64,000 nt of DNA. It comes from Corythucha ciliata. Its lineage: Eukaryota > Arthropoda > Insecta > Hemiptera > Tingidae. Made by a program: the position numbers and the translations under genes. Shown here piece by piece: positions 34,530 through 46,625 of the stretch. Where the stretch lies: positions 58,815,952 to 58,879,951 of the forward strand of contig CM075941.1 in assembly GCA_038030265.1 (NCBI GenBank), in the 5' to 3' direction. Below the pieces are notes generated by a model. It did not search any database and was not told the origin of the DNA. It saw nothing but the letters and a program-made list of their open reading frames with translations. Each line of letters opens with the position of its first letter. The stretch's first letter is position 1.

Positions 34530-34930
34530 TCTAGTCTAGTCTTAACATGTCTCGTCTAGTCTTAAGATAGTCTCGACCGCAATTTGTGATCTAGTCTTGT
34601 CGTGTTACCGTATTTTTTTTATTGTTTTTTTGATTTACTTAGAATAGCCAGTCCGCCATGGTTGGGTGGTTGGGGCGGACTGGGAGGACTTAACAGCAGT
34701 CGCCTCCCCGTTGGCAAGTCCTGGATACTGGCTTTTTACAAGGGAATATAAATAATTTCAAACGAATGATGTGTCTCATAAATCATGCGATTCCTTTGAA
34801 CAAATTGCTTGCTAAGAACTGCTATGAATTTTCATGCACAGTTTTCGCGCATTAGCACCTGTAGGTCTTTGTCTCCGTTGATTCCTCAAGTAGTGATATG
34901 GGGGGGGGGGGGGTCACTGTGCGGTACCTC
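34530..34930. repeat. hAT downstream sequence with TCTAGTCTTAA repeats and a hairpin
   Basis: Several TCTAGTCTTAA-like repeats (34529-34600) precede a perfect 10-bp hairpin, CCAGTCCGCC...GGCGGACTGG (about 34649-34683), then a G14 run at 34900-34914. The element's true right terminus is not identified. Confidence 0.45.
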
Positions 34931-34946
34931 ACGATCGGAGGCCACG

Positions 34947-37730
34947 CTACGCTACTGCCACGATTACTGGTATTGCATCAGTCAGCTCCAGCCTGAAGAG
35001 TCGGTGGAGTGGACGCACCATGTTGCCAGTTTGCGTCTTCAGCTCAGCAACTCTGATCTTCTTGTCCGTCCCTGGCATCAATCTCACCACTCGAGCTAGT
35101 GGCCACTCCAGTCGCTTCGTTTTGTCGTTCTCCACTAAAACCAGATCTTCCTCTTTCAAAGCTGATGCCTCACTCTTTTCTCGAGGCATTACAGGTAATT
35201 GACCCAAGTATTCCGTCTTGAAACGACGCCACAACTCCTTGCGCAACCACCGCCGATAATTAATGCGACGACGAAGATCTTTGGCCTCCACGTAATCCAC
35301 GCCTGTTGTCCCCTTGTCAGTCACGTCATTGATCATAAACGCAGGTGTAAGTGCGGTGAAGTCTTCCGGGTCCTCTGAAAGGTATAGGTCAACGGTCTAC
35401 AATTGACTATAGCCTCGCATTCGCAGAGCAGTGTGAAACGGCCTTCTTGGCTGCGCTTTGACCTCCCAGAATCCAAAATCGCGTCCTTAGCCGACTTAAC
35501 AGGCCTTGTACGCCCACATGGCACTGTCGTTGATGTTGCACCAGTGGGTGTTCACCAGAGAGAATGATCGGATGAGAAAAGTCCTCCTCCTCGCTCAGCG
35601 CTTGTATCCGTGTCGGCAATCGCAGGAGTTTCGTCTCGTCAGCGAACACATTCATTTTTCGAAACCGCTGATCTTGAATGCCATCGAAACACTCGTCTTG
35701 GATCAGACGCAACAATACGCTCTCTGCAGCATCAATCTCCTCGAGCGATAAATCTCCACTCGACGTTCTTTAAGTCGACAATTATGTAGAAAACGCTGTA
35801 TCCAAGCCATCTGGCGTATATTTTGACTGAAGGCCGAAAACTTCCGAAAATACCATGCGTCGTTTACTACTGTCTTAGTCTGAACGCTACAGCTGACGAC
35901 ACCTTTTCTTTTCTCAGCCAAGACGTCCTCCTCGTTGAATTTTGGTTCCGAGTGGGACGGCCAAGAGGAGGGGGGATCCTCTCAACCATTCTGGCCCCTC
36001 CCACCATTTCGATTTCAGAAACTTGCCCACCGAACAATCTTGCGATGACAAATCCGCGGGATTCAGGATCCCGGGTACATGGTGCCAGTGTCACAAAGAC
36101 GGTCCATTGATCCGGTTTCGCCATCCAAGCCAGAACTGTTGACGAGTCAGTCCAGTAATGAACTTCAAATTTTGTCTGGTCGAGAACTTCCATAGTCGAC
36201 TTCAATCGAAGCCTCCGTTCTTCAAAGTTTCTACGGCGATAGACCTAACTTGTTCCAACTCCTGGAAATCCTCGACGCTGCACAGGAAATTGTCTACGTA
36301 GAATCGTCGGGGTAATGAACGCAAAAACTCCGCCTTTGAAGTGGACTCAGCTTTCGCCGACGTCTCTACCGCCAGATGCCGAAGGACCGCCCCTAACAAA
36401 TATGAGCTGCAACAGAGTCCGAAGACCACGCGAGTGTGCCGATATTCCTCCACATCGTCACTCTTTCCGACGAGGTAAAATTGTAGATATTTACGGTCAG
36501 GGGGGGGGGCACCTCTTTCTGCAAAAACGCCTTCCGTATGTCGGGTGACACCCCGATCCGATTTGTCGAAACCTAAGTAGCGTATCTGGAATGAGCTCTA
36601 CCAGGTTTTCTGCCACCTCTAGACATTCATGCCCATGGTTTTCGCGGAGGCATCGAACACTGGGCGAACGGTAGTGGTGCCCTCCGATTTCCATACCAGT
36701 CGATGAGGTAAATGATACGAGGGCTCACACATCGGCAAAGTTGGTGCTTTTACGATAATTTTCTCCTCTAACCACTCACGAAAGACAGCGTCGTAGTGTT
36801 CAATATGTCCCAGCGTTTTCAGTTTACGGGCTTTAATTTTTGTTCTTTGGAGCGCCAACTCACGCGTGTCGGTTAACTTATTCCTTCCCTCTCGCCAGGG
36901 CAACCGAACGACATAACGCCCGTCTTCTGATCGTTCCACCGTTGAATCAAAGAAATCATTATTGCTGGCCAGACGTTCCTTTTCCGTTTGCTTCAAGCTC
37001 GGCTCATTGATTCTGAGAGTCTCAAGCTCCCAAAACTGAGTGACCACGTCCGATCTGTTTAAAAATACAGTGAATGGGGAACGTAACTTAGGTTTGAGAC
37101 ACGATGTTGGCTGTCTTCCCCATCAACGTCCAACCTAGAGCAGTCTCAATTGCCGTCATTCCACAATCTAACCACTTCTGGCGACCCGTAGACAGCTTCC
37201 CGACCACGTCAGCACCCAAGAGTAAGTCGACCGGTCCTGGCGAATAGTCATTCAGTCTGATGCCTTATTTCTGTAATTCGCTTATCCACGGTCCTGACGG
37301 CACACAGTCAACCGCTCCGCTGATCCTTTCTTGGGCCAAAACTTCGAAGTTGCACGCGTAATCAGATTCCAAACTATACACATGTGCTAAGTAAACCTCA
37401 TGCTGAGATTCTGTGGTCTTGACGCCGCCAAAAAGCGTGTGAGTGAGCCGCTCAACGCGTATTGGTTCGTACTCCAAAGCTACAGCTGCCCTTTTCGTTA
37501 GGTAGCTTCTCTGCGAACCGGTGTCAAATAACGCACGTATACCTTTTGTTTGCCGTGACTTCCGATCAGGAGTACCTGTACAGTCTGAAGCAAGACAGTG
37601 CTTTGACAACTCACAGCAGCTAACGCATGTTCTGGCCGAGGTTTGCCTCCCACCGCAGGGGTCGCTGGATCTTCGAATCAGTCCCAGCGCACATAATATC
37701 GACGTGTTTTTTGCTGCAAACCGTACATGT
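34947..37730 (-). pseudogene. BEL/Pao retrotransposon pol relic
   Basis: Reading leftward from 37725: protease (RALFDTGSQRSYLTKRAA, then YSPGPVDLLLGADVVGKL), a Pao-type linker (FWELETLRINEPSLKQTEKE, REWLEEKIIV), RT (YHLPHRLVWK, VRPVFDASAKT, DIRKAFLQ), the catalytic block FYVDNFLCSVED with Asn for the second Asp, and RNase H (FEVHYWTDSSTVLAWMA). Next is an integrase zinc domain (HPIILSGEHPLVQH, GLLSRLRTRFWILGG), which jumps to CEAIVNCRPLTY and DPEDFTALTPAFMI, so the DDE core is deleted. It ends with a DUF5641 domain (WRRFKTEYLGQLPVM, DLVLVENDKTKRLEWPLARV). About eight frame breaks occur. LTRs were not found. Confidence 0.85.
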
Positions 37731-38275
37731 GATTGATCAAAACTCGTCTCGACCTAGTTCACCCTGATCCCAAAATAAATCTCGATGGAAAACGCAAGCT
37801 TCAGACTGATGTCATCTTCCGAGCGTTTTCTTCAGGCGATAAAGAAATGGCCAGACAATACTCCAAAAATTAATCGCGTTGGGTTCCAGGAACGATCGTG
37901 ACGCGACTCCAATGGCCAATGCTTCAAAAAGACACATCGACCAGTTGAAAGTATATTTGAACCCAGTAAACACCGACGAATCCAGACAAAATACTCGACG
38001 ATCACCATTCGTTCGATTTACTGAACAAGAAGCCAGTCGGCCGTCTCCACCTTCAAGTCCATGACAAGATCCGCTTCCTGCTCTCGATAGCTCAACCCAA
38101 TCTATTCTCACAGTCCCTCACGTTTCACCACCTCCTGTCGTCCCATTCATAGAAACCGGCATTACAAGATCGTCGGAACCACCTCAACTAAGGTATCCAC
38201 AACGAAATCGAAGGCCAACGAACTTCAGGCCTCCGAGAATGTTATATTATGTAAATAACTTATTAATTTTATCAG
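37731..38275 (+). pseudogene. Gypsy integrase C-terminus (opposite strand to BEL)
   Basis: Plus-strand frames give FSSGDKEMARQYSKN, a stop and RWVPGTIVTR, then in another frame KRHIDQLKVYLNP, then in a third PQLRYPQRNRRPTNFRPP. This is the end of a Gypsy integrase, whose RHxDQLR and (R/S)RRP endings are characteristic. It lies head-to-head with the BEL relic. Confidence 0.6.
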
Positions 38276-39375
38276 AAGAATAAAAGTTGCATTCTAAAAG
38301 TTAGTATTTCTGAACGTTCTATTTTGTTATCGGACGCCCATACGCAACAGGTTACTCATTTCGGATCATTTTAGTTTATTTTTAGGTTCATAATTTTTAA
38401 AAAATTTGCAGTAAATAATGAGTTCGTTTTGCAGCATAGTTGTTTTGTTTTTTCGTTTTCGATTCAAGCAAACTGTTCATCAGAGTTCTCTTTCACTGGG
38501 TCATTAATAAACATGACCTTGTAGTGGACTATTGATGACATAAATCTGGTCAAGTCAACCTCTTCGTTCACCCTCGGGGGGAAAAGAGAGAGAGAGAGAG
38601 TGAGTGAAAGACAAAAGGACATGTATAAAAAAAAAAGGAATACACGCGAGCTTTAAAAACAGAGAGGGCGGACGACTGACGGGGGTGAAATATTGGTGCA
38701 ACAAAGCAATGGGGTGCACCACTTCCCTCCTCCTCCACCCCACACACTTGAACAAGTTTTATAATTAAAATCGCCCCAAACTGACTTGTTCATTGACCGA
38801 CTGGATGGGGAAAGTCTCGCAAATTAATAGCGTTAAAGGAACGAGATTTTTTTTTTTTTTTTTGCATTTTCAGTAGGTGGTGGGTTTGAAAGTGCGAACG
38901 GGGTGCGGGGAATGGTAGGAGGGTGAAAGCGTTGGCTGTGATTAACGGCTTATTAGTTCCATTGTCCTTTCAAAAAACAAGACGGGCGGATTTAAATCAG
39001 AAATAATGACAAATTAATGCACAATTATGAGACTGATTGTTATCACGCTGGCGTCAACTCGACGCACGAAAGCTTCAATTATTATTCGTTAAAAAAATTA
39101 TTAAAAACCGTGAAAAATGAGCACTAGGACCCCCGTTCACAAGCTCTATGTTATGCATCTGGGTCGGGGAGGAGCAGCACTATACGAGCCAGGGGGCCAC
39201 TCAGCTCTTCTTATGCGGTCCTAGCACGTTGATCAGTGCTGGATCGAGAACATGAATGCTCACCAGTCATTTCAAGTCAGCGAATGCTCCCCCCAATGGT
39301 CTGGTTCGGGGAGCAGCGCTTGCCCCCCCCCCCCATTCGATGTTTTTAGGAAGCGAGAAGACAAATGGCTTCGTG
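38276..39375. other. No recognisable gene; low-complexity tracts
   Basis: Contains a (GA)n tract at 38584-38600, an A-run at about 38630, a T18-type run at about 38848 and C-rich tracts near 39330. No coding evidence. Confidence 0.4.
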
Positions 39376-39785
39376 TTGAATTTGCCTCCTAAAAATTATC
39401 GTCCGCACATTTCCACAACATGATTCGGGTTCACCAACCAGATCTGCAGACAGAGCCAGATCTGCAAACTTTGTGCTTTCAAAGAGCCAAATATAACCAC
39501 AGAAGCTGCTTGTTTTTATGGAGCCAAACGTGGAATTGGTTTTCGAATTGGCCAAAATAACAAAATTGGGTTCCCTTAGTGCCGAACCCGCGAAATTTCT
39601 TCTAAGAAGGCCACAAACGTGTGAAATTGCAGTCTTGAATCCCGTGAAATATGACTTTTTTAATGAGTCAACCCCGCAAATTAGGATTTTGTGGGAATCA
39701 ATCCTTTAAAATTGATTTTTCAATGGGCCAAATCTTTGAAATTTGAGCTTGAAGGGGTGAAAACGGTCAATTCTAGCAATCTAAC
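39376..39785 (-). repeat. Repeat family 2 block
   Basis: Loose 33-36 bp units: CCAAACGTGGAATTGGTTTT, CCCGCGAAATTTCTTC, CCCGTGAAATATGAC, CCCGCAAATTAGGATTTTG. Confidence 0.55.
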
Positions 39786-41545
39786 CAAGACAATTCCAGT
39801 CAATACTATTAAGAAGAGGAATGTGACTCGTGCTCGTCTCCAACAGTAAGGTTCTCTAACGGAAATAGTAGAGAAGTTGGAATCAAGGCAGGCGACGACA
39901 GTTCACAGTCGATGGGGGTAGTGAATTATTTTACAAAACAGGATTTTATTTAAAAAGCATTTATTTAAAAAAGGGGCTTGAGAGTAATTAACTTGGGTGG
40001 GGGGGGGGCTAATTTTATCAAATTGGGAAAGGACTCGGCAGGTTACGATCGAGTTGGCATTGCATTGTTATCTATTCCTGGTTGCCCCGTTCATGTAAGT
40101 TCTACATTGGAAGCTTGCTGCAAATCGTTTTTTTTTTTTTTTTTTTTGTTTTCAATAACTCAGTCTTGATGGCTTTGTAGGCATCAAAATTACGTAAAAT
40201 GGAACTTAAGTGACTACGCTGGGGGATTATCGAAGGAAGGATCGCCACTATCTAAAAAAAATGAAAATAAATCGGTGCCGGTCCTTGCTCGTGAGTATCC
40301 TATCGCTCAACATTTGACATCTTGTCATAAATAAAAATGTACCGGCCGCTATAAGTTCTTCGGCCTCCTTGAAATTTCTAGGTTTATGAGTGCAATCACA
40401 CGCTTCACAAATTTCGTCAATTCTCAGCATTTTCGCGAAAAAAAAAAGTAAGAATAAATAAGCTAAAACGCACTAAAATAACAAAACTGAACTGAAACTC
40501 CCTTGTAATCAAGACCGTTTGTTTACAGTTGATCTGGACTGTATTAATTCATTTTCTTGCCATGGCCACAGCGCTGGCGGCGATGCTCGGCACCAATTCA
40601 ATCTGTGTACTTTTTTGACTTTATTTCTTGAATTAAGCGTTGACTTTGTTTTCCATCATTGTCATTTGACGCCGCTAGCTGTAACAGAGGGTAGCATTGT
40701 GTTTTGTCAAGGGTGAACGTGGAAAAGTGCCCCTAAACTCAGACGTTACCGCCTCCCATAACTTTTTCGTAACCGCCGTGAATTGAGTGCCGATAGTGAC
40801 ACATTCGCGTATTTTCGTGATATTATTGGAAAATTCTCGTTCTGTGACAAACAAGAGACGTAAATGGCTGATGGCAAGGGAAACTCGTGATCTAGGGGCC
40901 CGTCCCAACGAACAAGGACCTCGGGGATACGATCAACAAAACTAAAGGGCCTAGCCTCGTCTCCTCGTATGGCGACATTCTAATCTTAAGAAAAAAGGAA
41001 AATTGTCATTTCAAGCGAGCTCACGCAGTAAGTTGCTTATTTTTTACGTCTATCCATAGTTGGATTGACTTTTTTTCTCGAATTAGCTGGATGAATGCCC
41101 AGAGATTGCGGTTCTCCAATTGCTAGTATTTTCGTCCTTGTGTAGCACTGAGACTTCTTCAGTCATAGCTGACAGATCGGGACACATATTCGAACGAAGT
41201 CCGATTGGTGTGGTTCATTTTATCCAAATTAATTCATTATTGTTTATGGAAGTTTGTTCTTACAGAACACCAACACACAAAACGATCACGACACGACGTA
41301 GAAAACGACAATTGATAACAACACCTCGCAATGAACACTGTCGCTAAGAACTGTCGTTTTGACTGTTGCTAACTTTACAGAACAGGCCCCCAGGATCAAA
41401 GGGGTTAGACAATATTCAGTTGCATCGGTTGGACAGTAAGCTGCTAGTCGATTTTAATAAAATTAAAACAGGAGACTCAAAAGGATTCTGCGTAGATCGA
41501 TGTGAGTAAGCATATCAGGAAAGGATAGCCGAAATCGGTAGAAGA
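39786..41545. other. No recognisable gene
   Basis: Non-coding with homopolymer runs (G10 near 40003, T19-type run near 40128). A minus-strand 60-codon frame at 40248-40430 has an ordinary-looking composition (RIDEICEACDCTHKPRNFKE) but no recognised family. Confidence 0.35.
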
Positions 41546-41735
41546 AAAAATACTTTGTATTTTAAATACAAAATACGTATTTTGTAATTGTATTTAAATA
41601 CTTTTGGAAAAGTATTCGTATTTCTGTATTTAAAATACATTCTTGAAAGTATTTTGGGCTTTGTATTTGAAATACATTTTAAAAAGTATTTTGTGTTTCA
41701 CACTCAACGAAAATACAAATACAAATACTTTTAAT
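41546..41735. repeat. AT-rich palindromic GTATTTAAATAC repeat cluster
   Basis: Imperfect repeats of GTATTT(A/G)AAATAC about every 30-40 bp, capable of multiple cruciforms. A related piece lies at 44466-44500. Confidence 0.6.
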
Positions 41736-42034
41736 TTTAGCGTTCTTTAGTTTACACTTCTTATCCACCATTCACCAGTATAACCTAACTTAGTGACACC
41801 ATATTTGGCACAAAAACCCGGTGTAATAACAGCCTTCGATTGACGTTTTCATTTTTCGAAAAAGTGGAGAGGGAAGGGTAGTCATGGTGGGAGGTTGAAG
41901 TTCCGAATTCCTTGTTAGCACAACTGCCGCAAAAATGATGCTAGCGGATGGAAACTTTGCACAAAAATGGATCATACAGAGCCCTAGCCTACAAGTACAC
42001 AAAGCTGTACAAGTAAACAAAACTCGTGTCAATT

Positions 42035-44335
42035 ATTGCGAAAAACAACGCTAATTCGAGTTTAAACTGGACCAAAATGGCAAATACACAACTCAAATGG
42101 CGAAAAATCGCCTATTGATAAAAAAAAAAAAAAAGAGAACAGATAATGTGCTAATTCGCTACAAAATTATCAGAAAACGCTATTTCACAGCTGAAATGAA
42201 GAAAAATCAATAATTCGCGGCTGAAATTGAGAAAACAAAAATCTGCATAGCTTCTGAAAGAATCGAGGCTCAAACTGAGAAACAGCGCTAATCCGTAGAC
42301 AAAAATTGCCCACGTGGGCTGAAACCTAAAAAAACTACGCGGTTAGAATTGACAAAAATATTAATCAGCGGGGCCAACTTTAATGAAAACACTAATTTTC
42401 AACTCAAACTGAGAAAAAAGTGCTAATTGACTGCTAAAAAATGGCTAAACTGCAGCTGAAAATGGGGAAAACGCCAAATCGTGGCTAAAATGGAGGAAAA
42501 TCGCCAAACAAACGAAAGAATCCCTACTTCACTGCTAAAATTGATTAAAAGCGCTAACCCGTGGCCAAAATTAGTTAAAGTTATAGGGTGCCAACAGCTA
42601 ACAAACCTCAATTTTTATTTTTAAAAATAACAAATATTATGTTAAAAAAACAACATTAGTCAGTTTGATCGCGAGTTCGTATTTTCCCAATTTTTCATTG
42701 TCGTTATAAAAAATATCTCTAAATTTTTCGTTGTGCCGTTATTTTGTATACCGAAGAGAGCGCGACCCACAAAGTCACTAAACCTTGAAAAATTGAAAAA
42801 CCGCAAATGCGTAGCTTCTGTTCGAGGCTAAAACTAAACAATAAACGCTAATCCATAGCAAAAATTGAAGGAAAAATGCCAACGTGAGACTGAAGTGCAA
42901 AAAAAAACAGCTAATAATATTGAAAAATTTACTATAATTAGCCTGTCATAAATAAATAAAAACTTTCGTTTTCAGCTCAAATTTGGAAAAAGTGTTATTC
43001 CCGGCTAAAATTTGAGGAAATCACGAATCCGTGACTGAAAAATCAAGGTAATTCGCGAATTCACAGATATAGAAACGCTTCAAAGCCCCTAAAGTTGAAA
43101 AAAACGCGAATTTACGGCTAAAATTGAGGAAAATAATCGCGGATAAAGTGTGTTGGAATTTCTAATTCAGCCTTCTGACAACAACTTTGTGGCTAAAATT
43201 AAGGTAAACGGCAAATTCTTGGTTATAAGTAAAAGAAAAAACACTGATTCACGTCTAGAAGGCTAGAACTGAGATGAAGCCCTATTCTACATATAATTAA
43301 AATTGAAAAAATGTACTAATGCGGTGCCAATTTGCGGCTAACATAGAGAAAATCAGTAATTATTTTGGCTAGAATAAAGAGAAAAGTTAATTTTCAGCCT
43401 AAATTGAAACAAAGAGTGCTAATTCACTGTAAAAAATGGAAGAATTGCCGATTTGCAGTAAAAATATCGGAAAACGCCAATTCGTGGCTAAAATGTACAA
43501 AATTCGCTAATACACGGGCTATAAATAGCTACTGCACTGCTAAAATTACGAAAAAGCGCTAATTTACAGCTAAAATTGAGACAAATTTAAATTTGCGTCA
43601 AAAATTGAAAATACGTTAATTCGCGGCTTCCTCGGGAGACTTTGAGGCTACCCTGGTAGAAAAATCCAACAGAAATGTACCAAATATGTGCTAAAATTGA
43701 GAAAAAGCGCTAATTTATTACTATGAGTGAAAAACTCGCAAATTCGAGACTAAAACTGAGACGAAATCGCTATTCCACAGTGTATGGTTACGGTGAACAA
43801 AAAATGTTAATTTGTGGTAAACATTTCGAGAATTTTACGGCTAATATTGAGTAATTTCAGCTCATACTGAGTCAACCGCTAGAAATAATCGCTAATTTGC
43901 AGCTAAAATTGTGGAAAACGCCAAGTCGAGGAAAGTTGAAGAAACATCGCTGATTCACAGGATACCAAATCTAGTTTGCTGCTAAATTTTGGGAAAAGTG
44001 CATATTTATGTCTTTATGGTTGTGGATGGGGGATTACCCCGCTAATCAGTTGCTAATTTGCGGCGAAAAGCGCTAATTTGCTGTTGAAGTTGACAAAAAG
44101 CACTCATTCGCGGCTAAAGTTGAGTAATTCGCAGTTTAAACTTGGCATAAGCGCTGTTTAGCGGATAGACTGTGGAAATAGCGGTAATTTGCCTACAATA
44201 TAATGGAAAAGGCCATGGCTAAAATTAGGAAAAGGCCTTAGAGGTTACCAATAGAGGTTTTATGTATAGTTAGAGACTTTTAGGAGGGGCCTCTTGAAGA
44301 TTTCCGCCCCGGGCTCCGATATAGGTCCACTAGTG
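42035..44335 (-). repeat. 30-bp repeat family 1 field, reverse orientation, ~2.2 kb
   Basis: Units such as GCGGCTAAAATTGAGAAAA and CGCTAATTC recur at about 30-bp spacing with heavy drift. The right edge (44304-44334) shares 'gatttccgccccgggc(c/t)ccgata' with 27385-27410, so this field and the 25-27 kb field are probably copies of one element family. Confidence 0.65.
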
Positions 44336-44622
44336 ACCTCACCTCCTTTTCAGCTCACGATCCACCAGTGCTCGCCGGTTCGGTACTAAATACTTCGTGA
44401 CAACTTGCCTACTTTTCTTTGCGCATCGCGGCGCAGCGCCATTTCGCAAATCGAATTTAATTCGAAAAGTATTTGTATTTCAGTATTTAAAATACATTAG
44501 TGCATTTCATTCAAAAAAATGCACTATTGGTCTCGCCCTGATGGTCGCACATATGGGTTGTGATACTTTTTTTTCACGTTTCAGAACCCCTAGAACAGGA
44601 ATCCGAGGTCGGTTCGATTTGC

Positions 44623-46117
44623 TATACAGGGTGTTTGGTAAGTCGACGGCAATAATGCAGGGGGTTTTTCTAGGTCCAAAAAAGTCCATATAAACATAGG
44701 TCCGATTTCCAACCGGAAATCGGTTGTTCCAAGTCAAGAACAGCTACACGTACATTAAATCTGAGGGCACTACCAAAAAGAGCAGACATTTTTCAGTGGG
44801 AATTGGTTCAGTCATACCCGAAAGAAGTCGCACTTTTTCAGTAACCAGTCAGATTAAGGAGATTTGTACCGATTTTAGGCAGTTTAGCAGTATCTTGAAT
44901 GCATGATAGCGAATCTTGAAATGCTCTCCAGGTTTGGCAAATTTCACAAAAACTTGCCTCATTAGTGAGGATTAAAGTACCAAACTCAGATCATTGCACC
45001 CCTTCGTAAAAGTTTGGAAAAATGAACACATTTCGAGCTAAAAGTGCTTTTTTGGGTGTTCTTTGCGATAGGCCTTTGTGAATTGTGAATTTTGTGCGAG
45101 AAAGTGAAAAATGGATTCAAGCACACTATTATTCCTCCTAAAATTATAATAAAGCTTCTCGTAGGTCCAATTGTGGTCAGCGATGCAAAATAAAAACATT
45201 TCGTAGTGTTTATTGCACCAATTTCTAACAATTAGTAAATAAAATAACAAATAAATTACCTAAAACATCTTTTTTTACAATACATTTTCAGAATGTCCTC
45301 CTCTGTTCCGAAGGCAGGCTCTTGCCCTTTTTCTCGTGGCACCCACTGTCACGCGAGGAGAAATGTCGGCTCGAAGAGCCTCAAAAGCTGCTGTAATCTT
45401 TCTTTGAATCTCTTCCTGATGCAGTAAACACGGTCTTTTACCAAACCCCACACGTGGAAATCCATGGGCGCCATGTCCGGCGATCGAAGTGGTAGTGGAA
45501 TTGAACCCCCTCGTCATATCCACATAAATCATAACTTCTATCCAAGTACTGGCGAAATTCGATCAATTATAGGGGAGGGGGCACGATCGAACATCTTCCC
45601 CCAGATTTTGCATTGAATGAGGCAAACCGTTCTGAATAAAGTTCAAATGCACTACGGGAAGTTTTTACTTTGCATCGCTGGCCTTGATTAAGGTTTAAAA
45701 GAAGTTTTATTTTCATTTTAAATAAGAAGTAGTTTGTTTAATTCAATTTTTCACCCTTCATTTCTTCGCAAAGGCCTATTGCAAAGAACACCCAAACAAG
45801 CAATTTCGCAGGAAATGTGTTCATTTCTTCAAACTATTATAAAGAGATGCGATAACCTGAGTTTGGTACTTTGATCCTCACTAATGAGGCAAGTTTTTGT
45901 GAAATTTGCCAGTCCTGGGTGGCATTGCAAGATTCGCTATCATGCAATCAATTTACGGCTAAACTGCCTAAAATCGGTACAAATCTCCACAATCTGACTG
46001 GTTACTGGAAAAGTGCGACTACTTTCGGGGATAACTCGACCAATTCCCACTGAAATATGTCTGCTCTTTTCGGTAGTGCCCTCAGATTTAATGTACGTGT
46101 AGCTGTTCTTGACTTAT
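44623..46117. mobile_element. Mariner/IS630-like fold-back relic
   Basis: It starts at TATACAGGGTGTTTGGTAAG (44623), a terminus of the TA-targeting group. The segment 44733-45150 (GTCAAGAACAGCTACACGTA onward) is mirrored at about 45720-46116 at high identity. The outer right end matching the left 110 bp is missing, so the element is truncated. Confidence 0.7.
45275..45700 (-). pseudogene. Mariner-like transposase C-terminus
   Basis: Minus-strand frames give RSPDMAPMDFHVWGLVKDRV (the PPRSPDLxPxDFxxWG block with the last catalytic Asp) and, in a second frame, ARACLRNRGGHSENVL, the typical RxxxCxxxxGGHFEHVL ending. At least one frameshift divides them. It occupies the unpaired centre of the fold-back. 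Confidence 0.65.
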
Positions 46118-46319
46118 AAGCGCTTATCCGTGCTAAATCCCGATGATTCTGCCTGATTTGATCGCCGAATACGCTAATCCTCAAGCAGATCCTCTAGAAA
46201 CGCTTTCTACCTATTTGATGAACTATGCTCCGAGGTAATCATGCTCGGCGTTTACTTGCAGTTACAGTAAAGCGCTCCGAGTAATCAGAGTACGAGATTT
46301 ATCACTCCCAAGTGAACGC

Positions 46320-46625
46320 ATTTTTTTACACGTGGATTGGATTCAGAGGACCAATTCTATGGCCTCCTAGAAGACCGGACCTTACCCTGCTCGGCTAACG
46401 TTTGTAGAGGGACTTAAAACACGAGTTTATAAAGATCTGGTGAAAAACATCCTGAGATCGAGGATCTGCTGGATAGGATTCACATGCAGTGACTAAGAAA
46501 GGCGGAATCCAGAGGTTTCAGAAGGAGCAGTGGATGAGGTTCGCCGCATAATGCCTAAACCAAAATAGCGGACACACAGAAAATATCATGCTGAGGTGAA
46601 TAAAGTAGCTCTTGTTCGTCGTTTC
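46320..46625 (+). pseudogene. Second mariner-like transposase scrap
   Basis: Plus-strand pieces in several frames (DWIQRTNSMASRRPDLT, then EIEDLLDRIHMQ) resemble the end of the DDE domain and the following linker. Heavily decayed and only tentatively assigned. Confidence 0.35.

Noticed and set aside
40248..40430. 60-codon minus-strand frame with RIDEICEACDCTHKPRNFKE
   Set aside because: The composition looks protein-like, but the frame is short and the family unknown. It lacks splice or promoter support.
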